Of a stretch of DNA of 64,000 bases, positions 7,547-15,902 are shown piece by piece. Under the pieces are notes generated by a model. It was not told the DNA's origin and searched no databases. It saw only the letters and a program-made list of their open reading frames with translations. The DNA is from DAIOEK01 sp964648485 (lineage in GTDB: Bacteria; Chloroflexota; Anaerolineae; Anaerolineales; Anaerolineaceae), in NCBI GenBank assembly GCA_964648485.1, contig CAZYOF010000016.1, positions 1-64,000 of the forward strand. The letters are read 5' to 3'. A program made the translations under genes and the position numbers. Within the stretch, counting starts at the first letter, position 1, and every line of letters starts with the position of its first letter.

Positions 7547-8944
7547 TTATTTCCTTCGGGCGCCTGCAATCAGGAGCTCTCCAACAATTAATGTAACAAC
7601 AACACCGATTAAGACAGGGGCGGTAAAAGCCCAATCGATGGGTTCACCCGGGATATACACAAAGAACACGATAGCCTGGATGATGAAGATTTCGCAGATT
7701 ACTGCCAGCAGCGTGATAAAGCCTTTGCTACCAGGAACTTTGTAAGGTCTTTCGATATCTGAATCCACTTTACGAAGTTTAAGGAAAGCGGGGAAGAGGG
7801 CGAGATAAGGCAGCAGGAAGATCATGGAGCTAAAGGCAAAGAGAGTCCAGAATAAATCTTCGGCTGATCCTGCCATAAAGCCATACAGCACCATAATCAC
7901 GGTTGATACGATACCAGTGAGAACAAAAGCTCCAACCGGAGTTTTGTGAAGCGGATGTTCACGTCCGAAGATGGCTGGCAGCTCATTTTCCTTTGCTGCT
8001 TCGGCGGCTGTCCGGTTGGCGCCCATTGTCCAGGTTACCATGTTAGCCAGGAGGGTATAAAGCGCACCGATTCCAAGTATCATCACAAACACACCACCAA
8101 ATCCGGTTTCACCCAATAAAATTCGCAGGGTGTCGATAATCCCAGACACCAAACCAAGCTGATCCAGGGGTAACGCCATAAGAATGCCGACTGTGCCTAG
8201 AATATAGAATATCGCTATCAACACTCCCGAGATAATGATAGAGCGAGGTATATCGCGACCCGGATTGGTCATTTCTTCTGATGCACCTGACATCAACTCA
8301 AAGCCCATGAAGTTGTAAACGATAACAGGTAAGAAGGCTAATCCGGCACCCCATTCAGGCAGAATGCTCTTAAAGGAGAGGTCGTTCGCCACCCCATTCC
8401 GGCTCGCAAAGATAAATGCGCCCACGCCAATCACCACCATAATTAATGCTTTTATGATGGCGCCGATGTTGGGGATCCATTTCCCTGTTTCTAAGGTCAT
8501 GGACCCAATCCAGACGGTGATCCAGGTCATTACAATACCAATGCCTATCTGAAGCCAAAGGGACATTTCGGGGAAGAAGAGTTGCGCAAACATCCCCGCA
8601 AAAAGTATATAAACCGATGGCATCCACAGCGCAACGTTGATCCAGTATAACCAGGTGGTACGGGCGGCCCATTTTTCGCCAAAGGCATTCTTGACCCAGA
8701 TATACAAACCACCCTGTTCAGGATAAGTTGTGCCCAACTCTGCGGTTATTAATCCATAAGGGATAAAGAAGAGGATCAGTGTGATAACCCACCAAGATAT
8801 GGATGATGTTCCAATTGCGGCTGAAGGAGCTAGGGTATCAATTACCAGGATGGCGCAGACCGTAAAAAGGGTCATATCCAAACTTTTCAAGACTTTCTTA
8901 AATCCTTTTTTATTGCTTTGTACTTCATTTACTGCTACAGACAT
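7547..8944 (-). CDS. aguD: APC-family amino acid/polyamine permease, probable agmatine-putrescine antiporter
   Basis: A 465-residue polytopic membrane protein of the amino acid-polyamine-organocation superfamily. About twelve membrane segments are visible, with a polar N-terminus and conserved motifs such as TYPEQGGLYIWVKNAFGEKWA in the first periplasmic region and NFMGFELMSGASEEMTNPGRDIPRS near the middle, which is typical of the APC core. Its position between putrescine carbamoyltransferase and agmatine deiminase is that of AguD, which exchanges agmatine for putrescine; the substrate is therefore inferred from context. The ATG has the Shine-Dalgarno GGAGG. Alternatives are a glutamate:GABA-type or general amino acid antiporter. 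Confidence 0.85.
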   Translation of the reverse strand: MSVAVNEVQSNKKGFKKVLKSLDMTLFTVCAILVIDTLAPSAAIGTSSISWWVITLILFFIPYGLITAELGTTYPEQGGLYIWVKNAFGEKWAARTTWLYWINVALWMPSVYILFAGMFAQLFFPEMSLWLQIGIGIVMTWITVWIGSMTLETGKWIPNIGAIIKALIMVVIGVGAFIFASRNGVANDLSFKSILPEWGAGLAFLPVIVYNFMGFELMSGASEEMTNPGRDIPRSIIISGVLIAIFYILGTVGILMALPLDQLGLVSGIIDTLRILLGETGFGGVFVMILGIGALYTLLANMVTWTMGANRTAAEAAKENELPAIFGREHPLHKTPVGAFVLTGIVSTVIMVLYGFMAGSAEDLFWTLFAFSSMIFLLPYLALFPAFLKLRKVDSDIERPYKVPGSKGFITLLAVICEIFIIQAIVFFVYIPGEPIDWAFTAPVLIGVVVTLIVGELLIAGARRK

Positions 8945-8986
8945 CTAAAAGCCTCCAATTACGGGATATTAAAACAGATTTCATAT

Positions 8987-10000
8987 TTAGAAATGGGTAT
9001 CCAGAAATTCTTGAATTTTTGCCAGATGCATTGCCTGTAGTTCTCTACCAGGTTTTTTCATCCGTGGATATACCAGCCAGACTAGTAAACCTTTTTCTGT
9101 GTGAAGACGGTTTTCTGCCTGATCAAAAATTACCGACTGGGGAGAATCCATCACCTCATCTGTTGCTTCAACGCCCCGAGAAGCAGGCAAACAATGCATA
9201 AATTTGCAGTGGGATGGGGCTTTTCTCAACAAATCCATATTGACCTGGTAACGCGGCATGAATGCTTTTTCGCGTTCAGGTATCTCTGCTTCCTGTCCAA
9301 CCCACCACCAGAGATCGGTGTAAATGAAGTCGGCGTTTTTCACTGCTTCAACCGGATCCTCGGTGACTTTGACTGTGCCACCTGAAATCTTGCAGTTCTC
9401 TTCTGCCCACTGCATCCACTGCGCAGGAGCCTGGTATTTCTTGGGCGCAGCATGCGTGAAATTCATTCCCAAGCGGGTACATATTAACATCAGAGAAGAA
9501 AGCACATTTGTGGCATCCCCAATGAAAGTTACGTTAAAATCTTCAAGCTTTTTACCCGCTGGTGCGTGTTCAATCATCGTCAGTACATCACAAACGACCT
9601 GGGTTGGATGGTTGTAATCTGTTAAACCATTAATCACAGGAACCGTAGCATCTTTCACAAGTCCTAACATGGTTTCGTGCTTGAGTGTTCGAGCCATGAT
9701 TACATCTACATATCTTGAAATCACCTGTGATGTGTCTCCGAGTGATTCTCGTACACCCAGATGAATTTCACCTGGTTTCAGGTAAAGTGCATGCCCACCA
9801 AGCTCAGCCATTCCTACCTCGAAAGAAATACGGGTACGGGTAGATGGTTCCTCGAAGAGCATAGCCAGCGAAGCACCTTCCAGCAACTTGGGAGTTGCTC
9901 CCTGCTTATCTGCTTTCTTAATCATCCGGATCAATTCGATCAAATTCAGCAGTTCTTCCTTTGAAAAATCCTGCGTGTCAATAAAGTGTTTCAATTCCAT
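8987..10000 (-). CDS. ptcA: Putrescine carbamoyltransferase
   Basis: Carbamoyltransferase-fold enzyme expected to phosphorolyse N-carbamoylputrescine to putrescine and carbamoyl phosphate. The 337 residues show the carbamoyl-phosphate site STRTR (53-57), DYNHPTQ (128-134), and HCLP (269-272). Instead of the ornithine-binding SMG loop of ornithine transcarbamylase it has YTDLWWWVGQE (227-237), and it carries the additional C-terminal helix after residue 310 that is characteristic of putrescine carbamoyltransferases. Location with aguA and an APC permease supports this role over arginine synthesis. The ATG has the Shine-Dalgarno AAGGAG. Automated pipelines often label this family ornithine carbamoyltransferase. 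No carbamate kinase gene is nearby. Confidence 0.88.
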   Translation of the reverse strand: MELKHFIDTQDFSKEELLNLIELIRMIKKADKQGATPKLLEGASLAMLFEEPSTRTRISFEVGMAELGGHALYLKPGEIHLGVRESLGDTSQVISRYVDVIMARTLKHETMLGLVKDATVPVINGLTDYNHPTQVVCDVLTMIEHAPAGKKLEDFNVTFIGDATNVLSSLMLICTRLGMNFTHAAPKKYQAPAQWMQWAEENCKISGGTVKVTEDPVEAVKNADFIYTDLWWWVGQEAEIPEREKAFMPRYQVNMDLLRKAPSHCKFMHCLPASRGVEATDEVMDSPQSVIFDQAENRLHTEKGLLVWLVYPRMKKPGRELQAMHLAKIQEFLDTHF

Positions 10001-10027
10001 TTTTGGGCTCCTTATTGATATGAGGTT

Positions 10028-10053
10028 TAAAAATCCGGCTTAACGCCGGATTA
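10028..10053 (-). terminator. Terminator or attenuator between the Lrp-type gene and ptcA
   Basis: An 8-bp stem (AATCCGGC / GCCGGATT) is followed on the minus strand by TTTTTAAA. Only about 30 bases separate it from the ptcA start and I see no promoter there, so it may act as a partial terminator through which the agu operon is transcribed. Confidence 0.7.
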
Positions 10054-10058
10054 AACTT

Positions 10059-10553
10059 TTATTCATTTTCATCAAATTCATCCAAACGGAAATCCTCTTC
10101 CCCGGGAATCCATTCATCAATGTTCCGAATAATTCTAGGGACCAGAGAATAGCCACGAATTTGTACGCCTTCGATGGTTGGCAATCTCCTGCGTAAAAAC
10201 TGATGCAGGTCATCTATACTTTTAAAACGGCATTCGATCGAGATGTCTTTTGTTCCCTGTCCTAAGGCTATATAAGATACTTCTCGAGTATTCAAGAACG
10301 TTTTGATCACTTCATCTTCTTTGTCTGCATCAACCTCAAGGAAAATATCCACGGCCGTCATATATCCAAAAACTTCCGGGTTGATAATGGCGGTTAATCT
10401 GACTGCTCCCAACCTGACCAAACGGTCAATCCGTTTACGAATTGTCCGTTCATTGGCTTTAAGATCGCGAGCAATTTCTGATGCGGTTTTTCGTGCGTCA
10501 AGGTTGAGGGCTTGGATGATTTTGTAATCGGTCTGATCAAATTGTGGTTTCAT
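10059..10553 (-). CDS. Lrp/AsnC-family transcriptional regulator
   Basis: A 164-residue regulator. An N-terminal winged helix (DQTDYKIIQALNLDARKTASEIARDL, then NERTIRKRIDRLVRLGAV) is followed by an alpha-beta RAM-type effector domain from about residue 65, and an acidic C-terminal tail. It lies on the same strand directly upstream of the agmatine/putrescine genes and diverges from a class III aminotransferase gene, so it probably controls one or both in response to an amino acid or polyamine; this is inference. A strong promoter with dyad elements precedes it, suggesting autoregulation. The 5-prime end is at a single convincing ATG. Confidence 0.9.
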   Translation of the reverse strand: MKPQFDQTDYKIIQALNLDARKTASEIARDLKANERTIRKRIDRLVRLGAVRLTAIINPEVFGYMTAVDIFLEVDADKEDEVIKTFLNTREVSYIALGQGTKDISIECRFKSIDDLHQFLRRRLPTIEGVQIRGYSLVPRIIRNIDEWIPGEEDFRLDEFDENE

Positions 10554-10566
10554 ATAAGGTCCGAAA

Positions 10567-10622
10567 CGGAATATTATAGTTCCTATACAGTACTAGTATA
10601 GCACTATATCGGAATATTTCAA
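10567..10622 (-). promoter_or_regulatory. Promoter and operator-like dyads of the Lrp-type gene
   Basis: On the minus strand TTGAAA (10617-10622) and TG-C-TATACT (10595-10600) are 16 bp apart. A dyad with arms CTATAC/GTATAG (10583-10601) covers the -10, and the word CGGAATATT occurs twice (10567-10575 and 10610-10618), flanking the promoter. This arrangement fits binding of a multimeric Lrp-family protein to its own promoter. Confidence 0.65.
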
Positions 10623-10694
10623 TAGTTGATTTCACAAATTTAGCTACTTTGTTAATCCATTGAAGGTTGATGGTGCATGTTCGAAAAATTCTGC

Positions 10695-10712
10695 TCTGAT
10701 ATAATTATCAGA
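10695..10712 (+). promoter_or_regulatory. -10 box within a dyad, upstream of the aminotransferase
   Basis: A TATAAT (10700-10705) is embedded in the inverted repeat TCTGATA/TATCAGA (10695-10712). No clear -35 is visible. It is about 75 bases upstream of the TTG start at 10781, and the dyad could be an operator. Confidence 0.45.
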
Positions 10713-10780
10713 CCGCAAAGATTTATTTAATTTTCCAACTCCCATCGGAGTAACATATACAGATACACAGGAGGTGTAGA

Positions 10781-12100
10781 TTGGAACCATTGAAGTTACC
10801 AGGACCTTTCGCGCAACAACTTGTGGAGAGAGATCATCAGGTGATATCTCCATCCTATCCGAGAGGATATCCATTTGTAATGGATCATGGAAAAGGTGTC
10901 GAAGTCTGGGACGTTGATGGAAACAGATTCTTAGATTTTGCAGCAGGAATTGCAGTGAACTCTACAGGGCATAGTCACCCTAAAGTAGTCAAAGCAATTC
11001 AGGATCAGGCTGAGAAATTTATTCACATCTCATCTGATTTTTATCACCCTGAATGGATAAAGCTGGCAGAAAAACTAGATGAGATAGCTCCTTTTAGAGA
11101 AAAATCGATTTCATTCATGACAAATTCTGGAACCGAGAGTGTAGAAGCGGCAATAAAACTTGCGCGCTATCACACAGGACGAAGCCAGTTTATTGGTTTT
11201 CTGGGAGGGTTTCATGGACGGACAATTGGTGCGGTGACTTTTACAGCCAGTAAATCTGCTTACCATCGTGGTTTTTTCCCTTTAATGAATGGTGTGCACC
11301 ATGTTCCTTTTCCTGATCCCTACCGACCAGTTCTTCAGCAACTCCCCAGAGAGGATTACGGCGAAACTGTTGTCAGGTATATTCGTGAACAATTGCTTGC
11401 CCGGATTGTTCCGGCAGAAGATGTAGCTGGGATTCTGGTTGAACCCATTCAAGGTGAAGGTGGATACATTGTCCCTCCGCCTGGTTTCTTCCCGGCTTTA
11501 CGAAAACTTTGTGATGAATTTGGAATACTGCTGATTGCAGATGAGGTTCAATCTGGTATGGGCAGAACCGGAAAATGGTGGGCAATAGAAAATTTTGGGG
11601 TGGAGCCGGATATTGTCTGTGCTGCAAAAGGTATTGCCTCAGGGGTTCCATTAGGTGCTATGATTGCACGCAGGAAGATCGTAACATGGGAAAAAGGAGC
11701 GCATGGGAATACATATGGCGGAAATCCCCTTGCCTGCGCTGCTGCTCTGGCGACCATTGATGTTATTAATGACGGTCTATTAGAAAATGCCATTGAAGTG
11801 GGTTCATATTTGATTAACCACCTGCGAGATATTCAATCACGACATGTATCTGTTGGGGACGTGCGAGGTTTGGGTTTAATGATTGGGGTGGAATTTGTAC
11901 AAGACAAAAACACTCGCAAAGCAGATGGTGCAATCCGCGACCGGATTGTTGATCTCGCTTTTGAAAGAGGATTACTCCTTCTCGGTTGTGGTAAAAATGT
12001 AATCCGGTTTAGTCCGCCTTTAACGATTACGAAAAAGGAAGTTGACGAGGGGTTGATGATATTTGAAGAAGCTTTAGGGTTGGCTGAAAAGGGGAATTAA
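10781..12100 (+). CDS. Class III (PLP) aminotransferase, acetylornithine/4-aminobutyrate type
   Basis: A 439-residue fold-type I PLP enzyme: NSTGHSHPKVVKAI at the substrate region, MTNSGTESVEAAIKLAR for phosphate binding, GGFHGRTIGAVTFTAS, ADEVQSGMGRTGK with the PLP-binding Asp, and the Schiff-base Lys in AAKGIASGVPLGA. The size and motifs fit the 4-aminobutyrate, acetylornithine or putrescine aminotransferase group; next to putrescine-forming genes a role in polyamine or GABA breakdown is plausible but not proven. Translation starts at TTG, supported by the near-ideal Shine-Dalgarno AGGAGGTG 5 bases upstream. The downstream histidine kinase gene begins 2 bases after the stop, suggesting coupled translation. 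Confidence 0.92.
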   Translation: MEPLKLPGPFAQQLVERDHQVISPSYPRGYPFVMDHGKGVEVWDVDGNRFLDFAAGIAVNSTGHSHPKVVKAIQDQAEKFIHISSDFYHPEWIKLAEKLDEIAPFREKSISFMTNSGTESVEAAIKLARYHTGRSQFIGFLGGFHGRTIGAVTFTASKSAYHRGFFPLMNGVHHVPFPDPYRPVLQQLPREDYGETVVRYIREQLLARIVPAEDVAGILVEPIQGEGGYIVPPPGFFPALRKLCDEFGILLIADEVQSGMGRTGKWWAIENFGVEPDIVCAAKGIASGVPLGAMIARRKIVTWEKGAHGNTYGGNPLACAAALATIDVINDGLLENAIEVGSYLINHLRDIQSRHVSVGDVRGLGLMIGVEFVQDKNTRKADGAIRDRIVDLAFERGLLLLGCGKNVIRFSPPLTITKKEVDEGLMIFEEALGLAEKGN

Positions 12101-12102
12101 CT

Positions 12103-13662
12103 ATGCTCCTGCCTGATTTGCGAATACGTCAGAGAGATTACCTACTGGAGATTGCCCGTGCTCTCACAGAAGAGCTGGATCTGGATAAACTCTTGAACCG
12201 GATTTTACGTATCTCTCTCGAAATGCTGGCAGGTCAGGCAGGTCTTATTGCTCTTCGAGAAACTCCCGGGGGGTGGCGGGCTGCTGCAGCAGATGGACTG
12301 GCGCAAAATTTTATCCGTTATGTTCAACCCTTACTCAAACAAATTCCTGAAAAGGATGATCCCGAGACAAGTGAATTACCTGCAATCAACCGAATTCTTC
12401 AGGATATCGCATCCCTTGCCAGTTTTGGATTGTTGACTGGAGTAGGATTGCCTCTCGTTGCCCGTCAGCAGGTAATAGGCGTGATTTTTGTATTTCGCAG
12501 TTATCCAGATGTTTTTTCCAGTAATGACCGAGCTTTGCTGCGTAGTTTTGCAAACCATGCTGCTATCGCGGTCTCGAATGCGCAATTAATTAAACAAGTG
12601 ACCGAAGAAAAACAAAGAACCAACGCGCTTCTGGATTCAGTTGCTGATGGGATATTGATTCTTTCACCGCAATTTGATGTTCTAAGATGCAATCCGGGTT
12701 TTGGGCGGATGATCCAGAAGAAACCGGAAGAGATGATCGGGAAAAAACACGAGGAGGTAATCTTGTGGGCTCGTCAACCGGATGGAATGACGTTGGAAAA
12801 AGCGACTGAATCTGGATATCCTCTAACACCAGGAGCTACGCTCTATGTTGAAGGTGATCTTATTCGCGCAGAACCCAATCCACCCTTACCTGTTGGAATT
12901 ACCTACTCCCCACTGATGGCTGAGGATGGTAAATTGACCAATTTCATTGCTTCTGTCAGAGATATTTCCCATTTTCGGGCAGCTGATGAAGTAAAAAGCA
13001 CTTTCATCTCGATCATATCGCATGAGTTGAAAACACCTGTCGCCTTAATCAAAGGTTACGTTAGTACATTACGCAGAGAAGATGCTCAATGGGATCGTCA
13101 GATTGTTGATGACAGTTTACAGGTAATCGAAGAGGAAGCTGATCGATTAACCTCCCTCATCGAGGATCTGCTGGATGCATCCCGGTTGCAAAGCGGTGCG
13201 CTCGCTCTTAAGCGGACAGAAGTGTATTTACCCGGTCTGGTTAAACAGCTTATAGAAGGGTTCAGTAAACAAACTACTCAGCATCATCTTTCGGCTGATT
13301 TTCCACCCGATTTTCCTGTGATCGTGGCTGATGAAAGTAGATTACGGCAGGTCTTCAGTAATCTTCTGGCTAATGCACTTAAATACGCTCCTAATGGTGA
13401 AATAATGATTAAGGGTGAAATACGACCAGACCATGTGGTCATTTCTGTTTCTGATCAAGGTCCGGGGATAGACCAGGCTGATCTTCCACATGTATTTGAT
13501 CGATTCTACCGTTCTACAGAAGCGGTAAAAAAGACTAAAGGTGCCGGGTTGGGGCTTTATCTGGCACGAGCAATTATCGAAGCTCATCGAGGAAGGATTT
13601 GGGTAGAAAACCGGCGATCGGGAGGGGCTCAAATCTCATTCTCGTTACCGCGTAGTGAATGA
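12103..13662 (+). CDS. GAF-PAS sensor histidine kinase
   Basis: A 519-residue soluble histidine kinase with no membrane segment. A GAF domain spans about residues 10-165 (LTEELDLDKLLNRIL at its start), a PAS domain about 170-290, the HisKA dimerisation helix has the phosphoacceptor His307 in SHELKTPVALIKGY, and the ATPase domain has N-box NLLANALKYAPNG (420-432), G1 DQGPGI (451-456), F-box RFYRS and G2 GAGLGLYLAR. All catalytic residues are present. It lies 2 bases after the aminotransferase stop codon, so the two are almost certainly one operon; no response regulator gene is adjacent. The input signal is unknown. Confidence 0.93.
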   Translation: MLLPDLRIRQRDYLLEIARALTEELDLDKLLNRILRISLEMLAGQAGLIALRETPGGWRAAAADGLAQNFIRYVQPLLKQIPEKDDPETSELPAINRILQDIASLASFGLLTGVGLPLVARQQVIGVIFVFRSYPDVFSSNDRALLRSFANHAAIAVSNAQLIKQVTEEKQRTNALLDSVADGILILSPQFDVLRCNPGFGRMIQKKPEEMIGKKHEEVILWARQPDGMTLEKATESGYPLTPGATLYVEGDLIRAEPNPPLPVGITYSPLMAEDGKLTNFIASVRDISHFRAADEVKSTFISIISHELKTPVALIKGYVSTLRREDAQWDRQIVDDSLQVIEEEADRLTSLIEDLLDASRLQSGALALKRTEVYLPGLVKQLIEGFSKQTTQHHLSADFPPDFPVIVADESRLRQVFSNLLANALKYAPNGEIMIKGEIRPDHVVISVSDQGPGIDQADLPHVFDRFYRSTEAVKKTKGAGLGLYLARAIIEAHRGRIWVENRRSGGAQISFSLPRSE

Positions 13663-13701
13663 TTCAAGCATGTACCAGATAACTGTGAAATAATTGCCGG
13701 A

Positions 13702-13710
13702 TGGTATAAT
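13702..13710 (+). promoter_or_regulatory. Extended -10 promoter of the CpXC gene
   Basis: TG-G-TATAAT (13702-13710) lies about 33 bases before the ATG at 13743. The predicted start is near 13717. No good -35 is visible. Confidence 0.6.
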
Positions 13711-13742
13711 CATCCACATTATATTTATGAAAGAAGACGACC

Positions 13743-15092
13743 ATGCCCCAAACTAGAACGAATTGCCCACGGTGCCGTCAGCCGATCATGGCTGAAATAA
13801 ACCAATTACTGGATGTATCCTCAGATCCTCAAGTAAAACAACTGTTATTAAGTGGGCAGATCAATTTAGCACAATGCCCTGCCTGTGGTTACCAGGGAAT
13901 GATCCCTACCCCCATCGTTTATCATGATGCGGAAAAGGAACTTTTACTAACATTTTTCCCGCCGGAAATCGGATTACCGGTAAACGAACAGGAAAAATTG
14001 ATTGGTCCATTAATCAATCAGGTAATGAATCGATTGCCTCAGGAAAAGAGGAAAGCGTATTTATTACGCCCCCAAACCATGCTATCTATGCAACATTTGA
14101 TAGAACGCGTTCTCGAAGGGGACGGGATTACAAAGGAGATGATCCAGGATCAACAAAAGAAAGTGGATCTCATCCGCAGGTTAATGGATGCAGCACCTGA
14201 GAGCCGAGTTGAGATTATTGAGAGTGAAAAAGCATTGATAGATGAAACATTCTTTGGCTTGTTCAGCAGACTAATGGAATCTGCCGTTATTGGTAGAGAC
14301 GAGAAAGCAGCGAAAGAATTGGCAGATATTCAGCAAATCATTCTTGAAAAAACTGAACTGGGGCAGGAAATTCTTAAGCAAAATGCTGAAGCAGAAGCAG
14401 CAGTTAAAGCCTTACAAGAAGCGGGTAAATCTGGGCTGACACGCGAAAAGCTAGTTGACTTGTTTATTGAATCGACATCTGATATTCGAACAGCTACACT
14501 GGTTCGATTAGCCCGTAATGGAATGGATTATGCGTTTTTCCAGATTCTGACCGGCAAAGTCGACCAAGCCAGCGGTAATGAAAAGGAAAGACTGACTAAA
14601 CTTCGAGATGATTTATTAAAAATGACCGCAGAAATTGATCTGGAGATACAAGAACAGGCGAGTAGAATTAAAGGCTTGATTGACAAACTGGTTGAATCTC
14701 CTGATATCGAAAAAACGACACAGCAAATTTTACCTGCAGTAAATGAAATGTTCCTTGATGTATTGAGGCAGGAAATCCAAACTGCAAGAGAAAAATCTGA
14801 TATTGAACGAGCCGGGAAGTTGCAGCAAATCGTAGAGGTGATCCAAAAAGCATCGACTCCTCCACCTGAATATGAATTACTTGAGAAGCTTCTCTCAACT
14901 CAAGATGAATCTGAAATTCAGAAAGAACTGGATTTGAATGCTGATAAGATTACCCCAGACTTTATTCAACTCCTGAGTGGGGTGATTGCTCAGGCAGAGA
15001 GTCAAGGCGAAGAGGAAGAGATCAAAGAAAAATTAAAAGTTATTCACCGCCTGGCGCTGAAATTATCAATGCGCAAGAACATGGCTCAATAA
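13743..15092 (+). CDS. CpXC-domain protein
   Basis: A 449-residue protein beginning with a CpXC zinc domain: CPRC (residues 8-11) and CPAC (45-48), followed by the YHDAEKELLLTFFPPE strand typical of this family. The remaining two thirds is largely helical and charged (many Glu, Lys, Gln), with probable coiled coils around 110-230 and 270-360. CpXC proteins are common in Chloroflexota; their role is unknown, though the zinc module suggests a protein or nucleic acid interaction. It has its own extended -10 promoter and ends at a hairpin terminator shared with the convergent FHA gene. Confidence 0.82.
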   Translation: MPQTRTNCPRCRQPIMAEINQLLDVSSDPQVKQLLLSGQINLAQCPACGYQGMIPTPIVYHDAEKELLLTFFPPEIGLPVNEQEKLIGPLINQVMNRLPQEKRKAYLLRPQTMLSMQHLIERVLEGDGITKEMIQDQQKKVDLIRRLMDAAPESRVEIIESEKALIDETFFGLFSRLMESAVIGRDEKAAKELADIQQIILEKTELGQEILKQNAEAEAAVKALQEAGKSGLTREKLVDLFIESTSDIRTATLVRLARNGMDYAFFQILTGKVDQASGNEKERLTKLRDDLLKMTAEIDLEIQEQASRIKGLIDKLVESPDIEKTTQQILPAVNEMFLDVLRQEIQTAREKSDIERAGKLQQIVEVIQKASTPPPEYELLEKLLSTQDESEIQKELDLNADKITPDFIQLLSGVIAQAESQGEEEEIKEKLKVIHRLALKLSMRKNMAQ

Positions 15093-15094
15093 AC

Positions 15095-15121
15095 AAAAGC
15101 ACCGGGAAACCGGTGCTTATT
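15095..15121. terminator. Bidirectional terminator between the CpXC and FHA genes
   Basis: A perfect 9-bp stem (AAGCACCGG, loop GAAA, CCGGTGCTT; 15097-15118). On the minus strand it is followed by TTTGTTTATT. The stem overlaps the stop codon of the FHA gene (15117-15119). Confidence 0.85.
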
Positions 15122-15782
15122 CTATATTCTCAAATTTAATTCCTGAACCGCGCAGAGTGGAAACATAACTATGGTCTGGGTCCAGTTCAGCAAGACGGTG
15201 TCTCAACCGGCGAACCAGAGCATCAAGTGCCTGATCAGATACTCCCAATGAGGCTTCACGCCCCCAAATACCGTTAATTATTTCATCCCGTGAAACAATT
15301 GCCCCTTCCTGTTCACAAAGGATTTGTAACAATCTATATTGTGGAGCAGATAGCGGAGGTATAACCTCCTTCTGCCCGATCCATACCCTTCTTGAACGTG
15401 GATCGAGATGTAATCTGCCAGTCCGCTGGGTTAAGGGAATTTGACCGGCATCCAGTGGCATAGTAGAGTCGGAGTTTAAGTAAGCAAAATGCTGAACCAG
15501 AGCAACTTGTATTAGATCACCATCCTGCAAGAGAACAGATGTTTCGATACGCTGACCATTACAGAATGTGCCATTCTTACTACCCAGATCTTCAATGATT
15601 GTGCCGTTTTCTGCAGGCATCAGGTTTGCATGGAAGCGAGAAATCTGACGATCTGGGATCATGATATCGCAAGATGTGTCTCTCCCTATCAGGATGGTCT
15701 TATTTATCATCCATCGTTGACCGATCAACGGACCGGTTTGAGCCATCAGAATTGGGACGTCATCATTTTGGGTTTTTTTCAT
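15117..15782 (-). CDS. FHA-domain protein with C-terminal winged-helix DNA-binding domain
   Basis: A 221-residue regulator. The FHA domain (about residues 15-100) carries the phosphothreonine-binding set GRDTSCDI, R-F-H in ISRFHANL, and GSKNGTFCNG. The second half (about 125-221) is an OmpR/PhoB-type winged helix (LSAPQYRLLQILCEQEGAIVSR, then VDALVRRLRHRL-like recognition region and the final STLRGSGIKFE). There is no receiver domain, so phosphorylation is presumably sensed through the FHA domain. The gene diverges from the Ser/Thr kinase at 15903; the simplest model is that the kinase creates the phosphothreonine that the FHA recognises. The target promoter is unknown. Confidence 0.9.
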   Translation of the reverse strand: MKKTQNDDVPILMAQTGPLIGQRWMINKTILIGRDTSCDIMIPDRQISRFHANLMPAENGTIIEDLGSKNGTFCNGQRIETSVLLQDGDLIQVALVQHFAYLNSDSTMPLDAGQIPLTQRTGRLHLDPRSRRVWIGQKEVIPPLSAPQYRLLQILCEQEGAIVSRDEIINGIWGREASLGVSDQALDALVRRLRHRLAELDPDHSYVSTLRGSGIKFENIE

Positions 15783-15815
15783 GGGCTGATCACAATAAGA
15801 AAAATTCCTTTACGG

Positions 15816-15821
15816 TATAAT
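15816..15821 (+). promoter_or_regulatory. -10 box upstream of the Ser/Thr kinase
   Basis: A perfect TATAAT 82 bases before the kinase ATG. The leader includes a short ATG-TGA frame of eight codons (15828-15854); whether it is translated is unknown. No matching -35. Confidence 0.45.
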
Positions 15822-15902
15822 AATAATGAAAAAAGAAAAACATGCAACCTGAAATAACGCCGACATATCATCAGGCTGCTCGCTCACGAAATCTGGAGAA
15901 GA

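Noticed and set aside
8987..10000. Annotation as ornithine carbamoyltransferase (argF)
   Set aside because: The ornithine SMG loop is absent, an extra C-terminal helix is present, and the gene neighbours are agmatine genes; putrescine is the better substrate call.
15828..15854. Eight-codon leader peptide upstream of the Ser/Thr kinase
   Set aside because: It is too short and lacks a Shine-Dalgarno or attenuator stem that would suggest a regulatory leader peptide.
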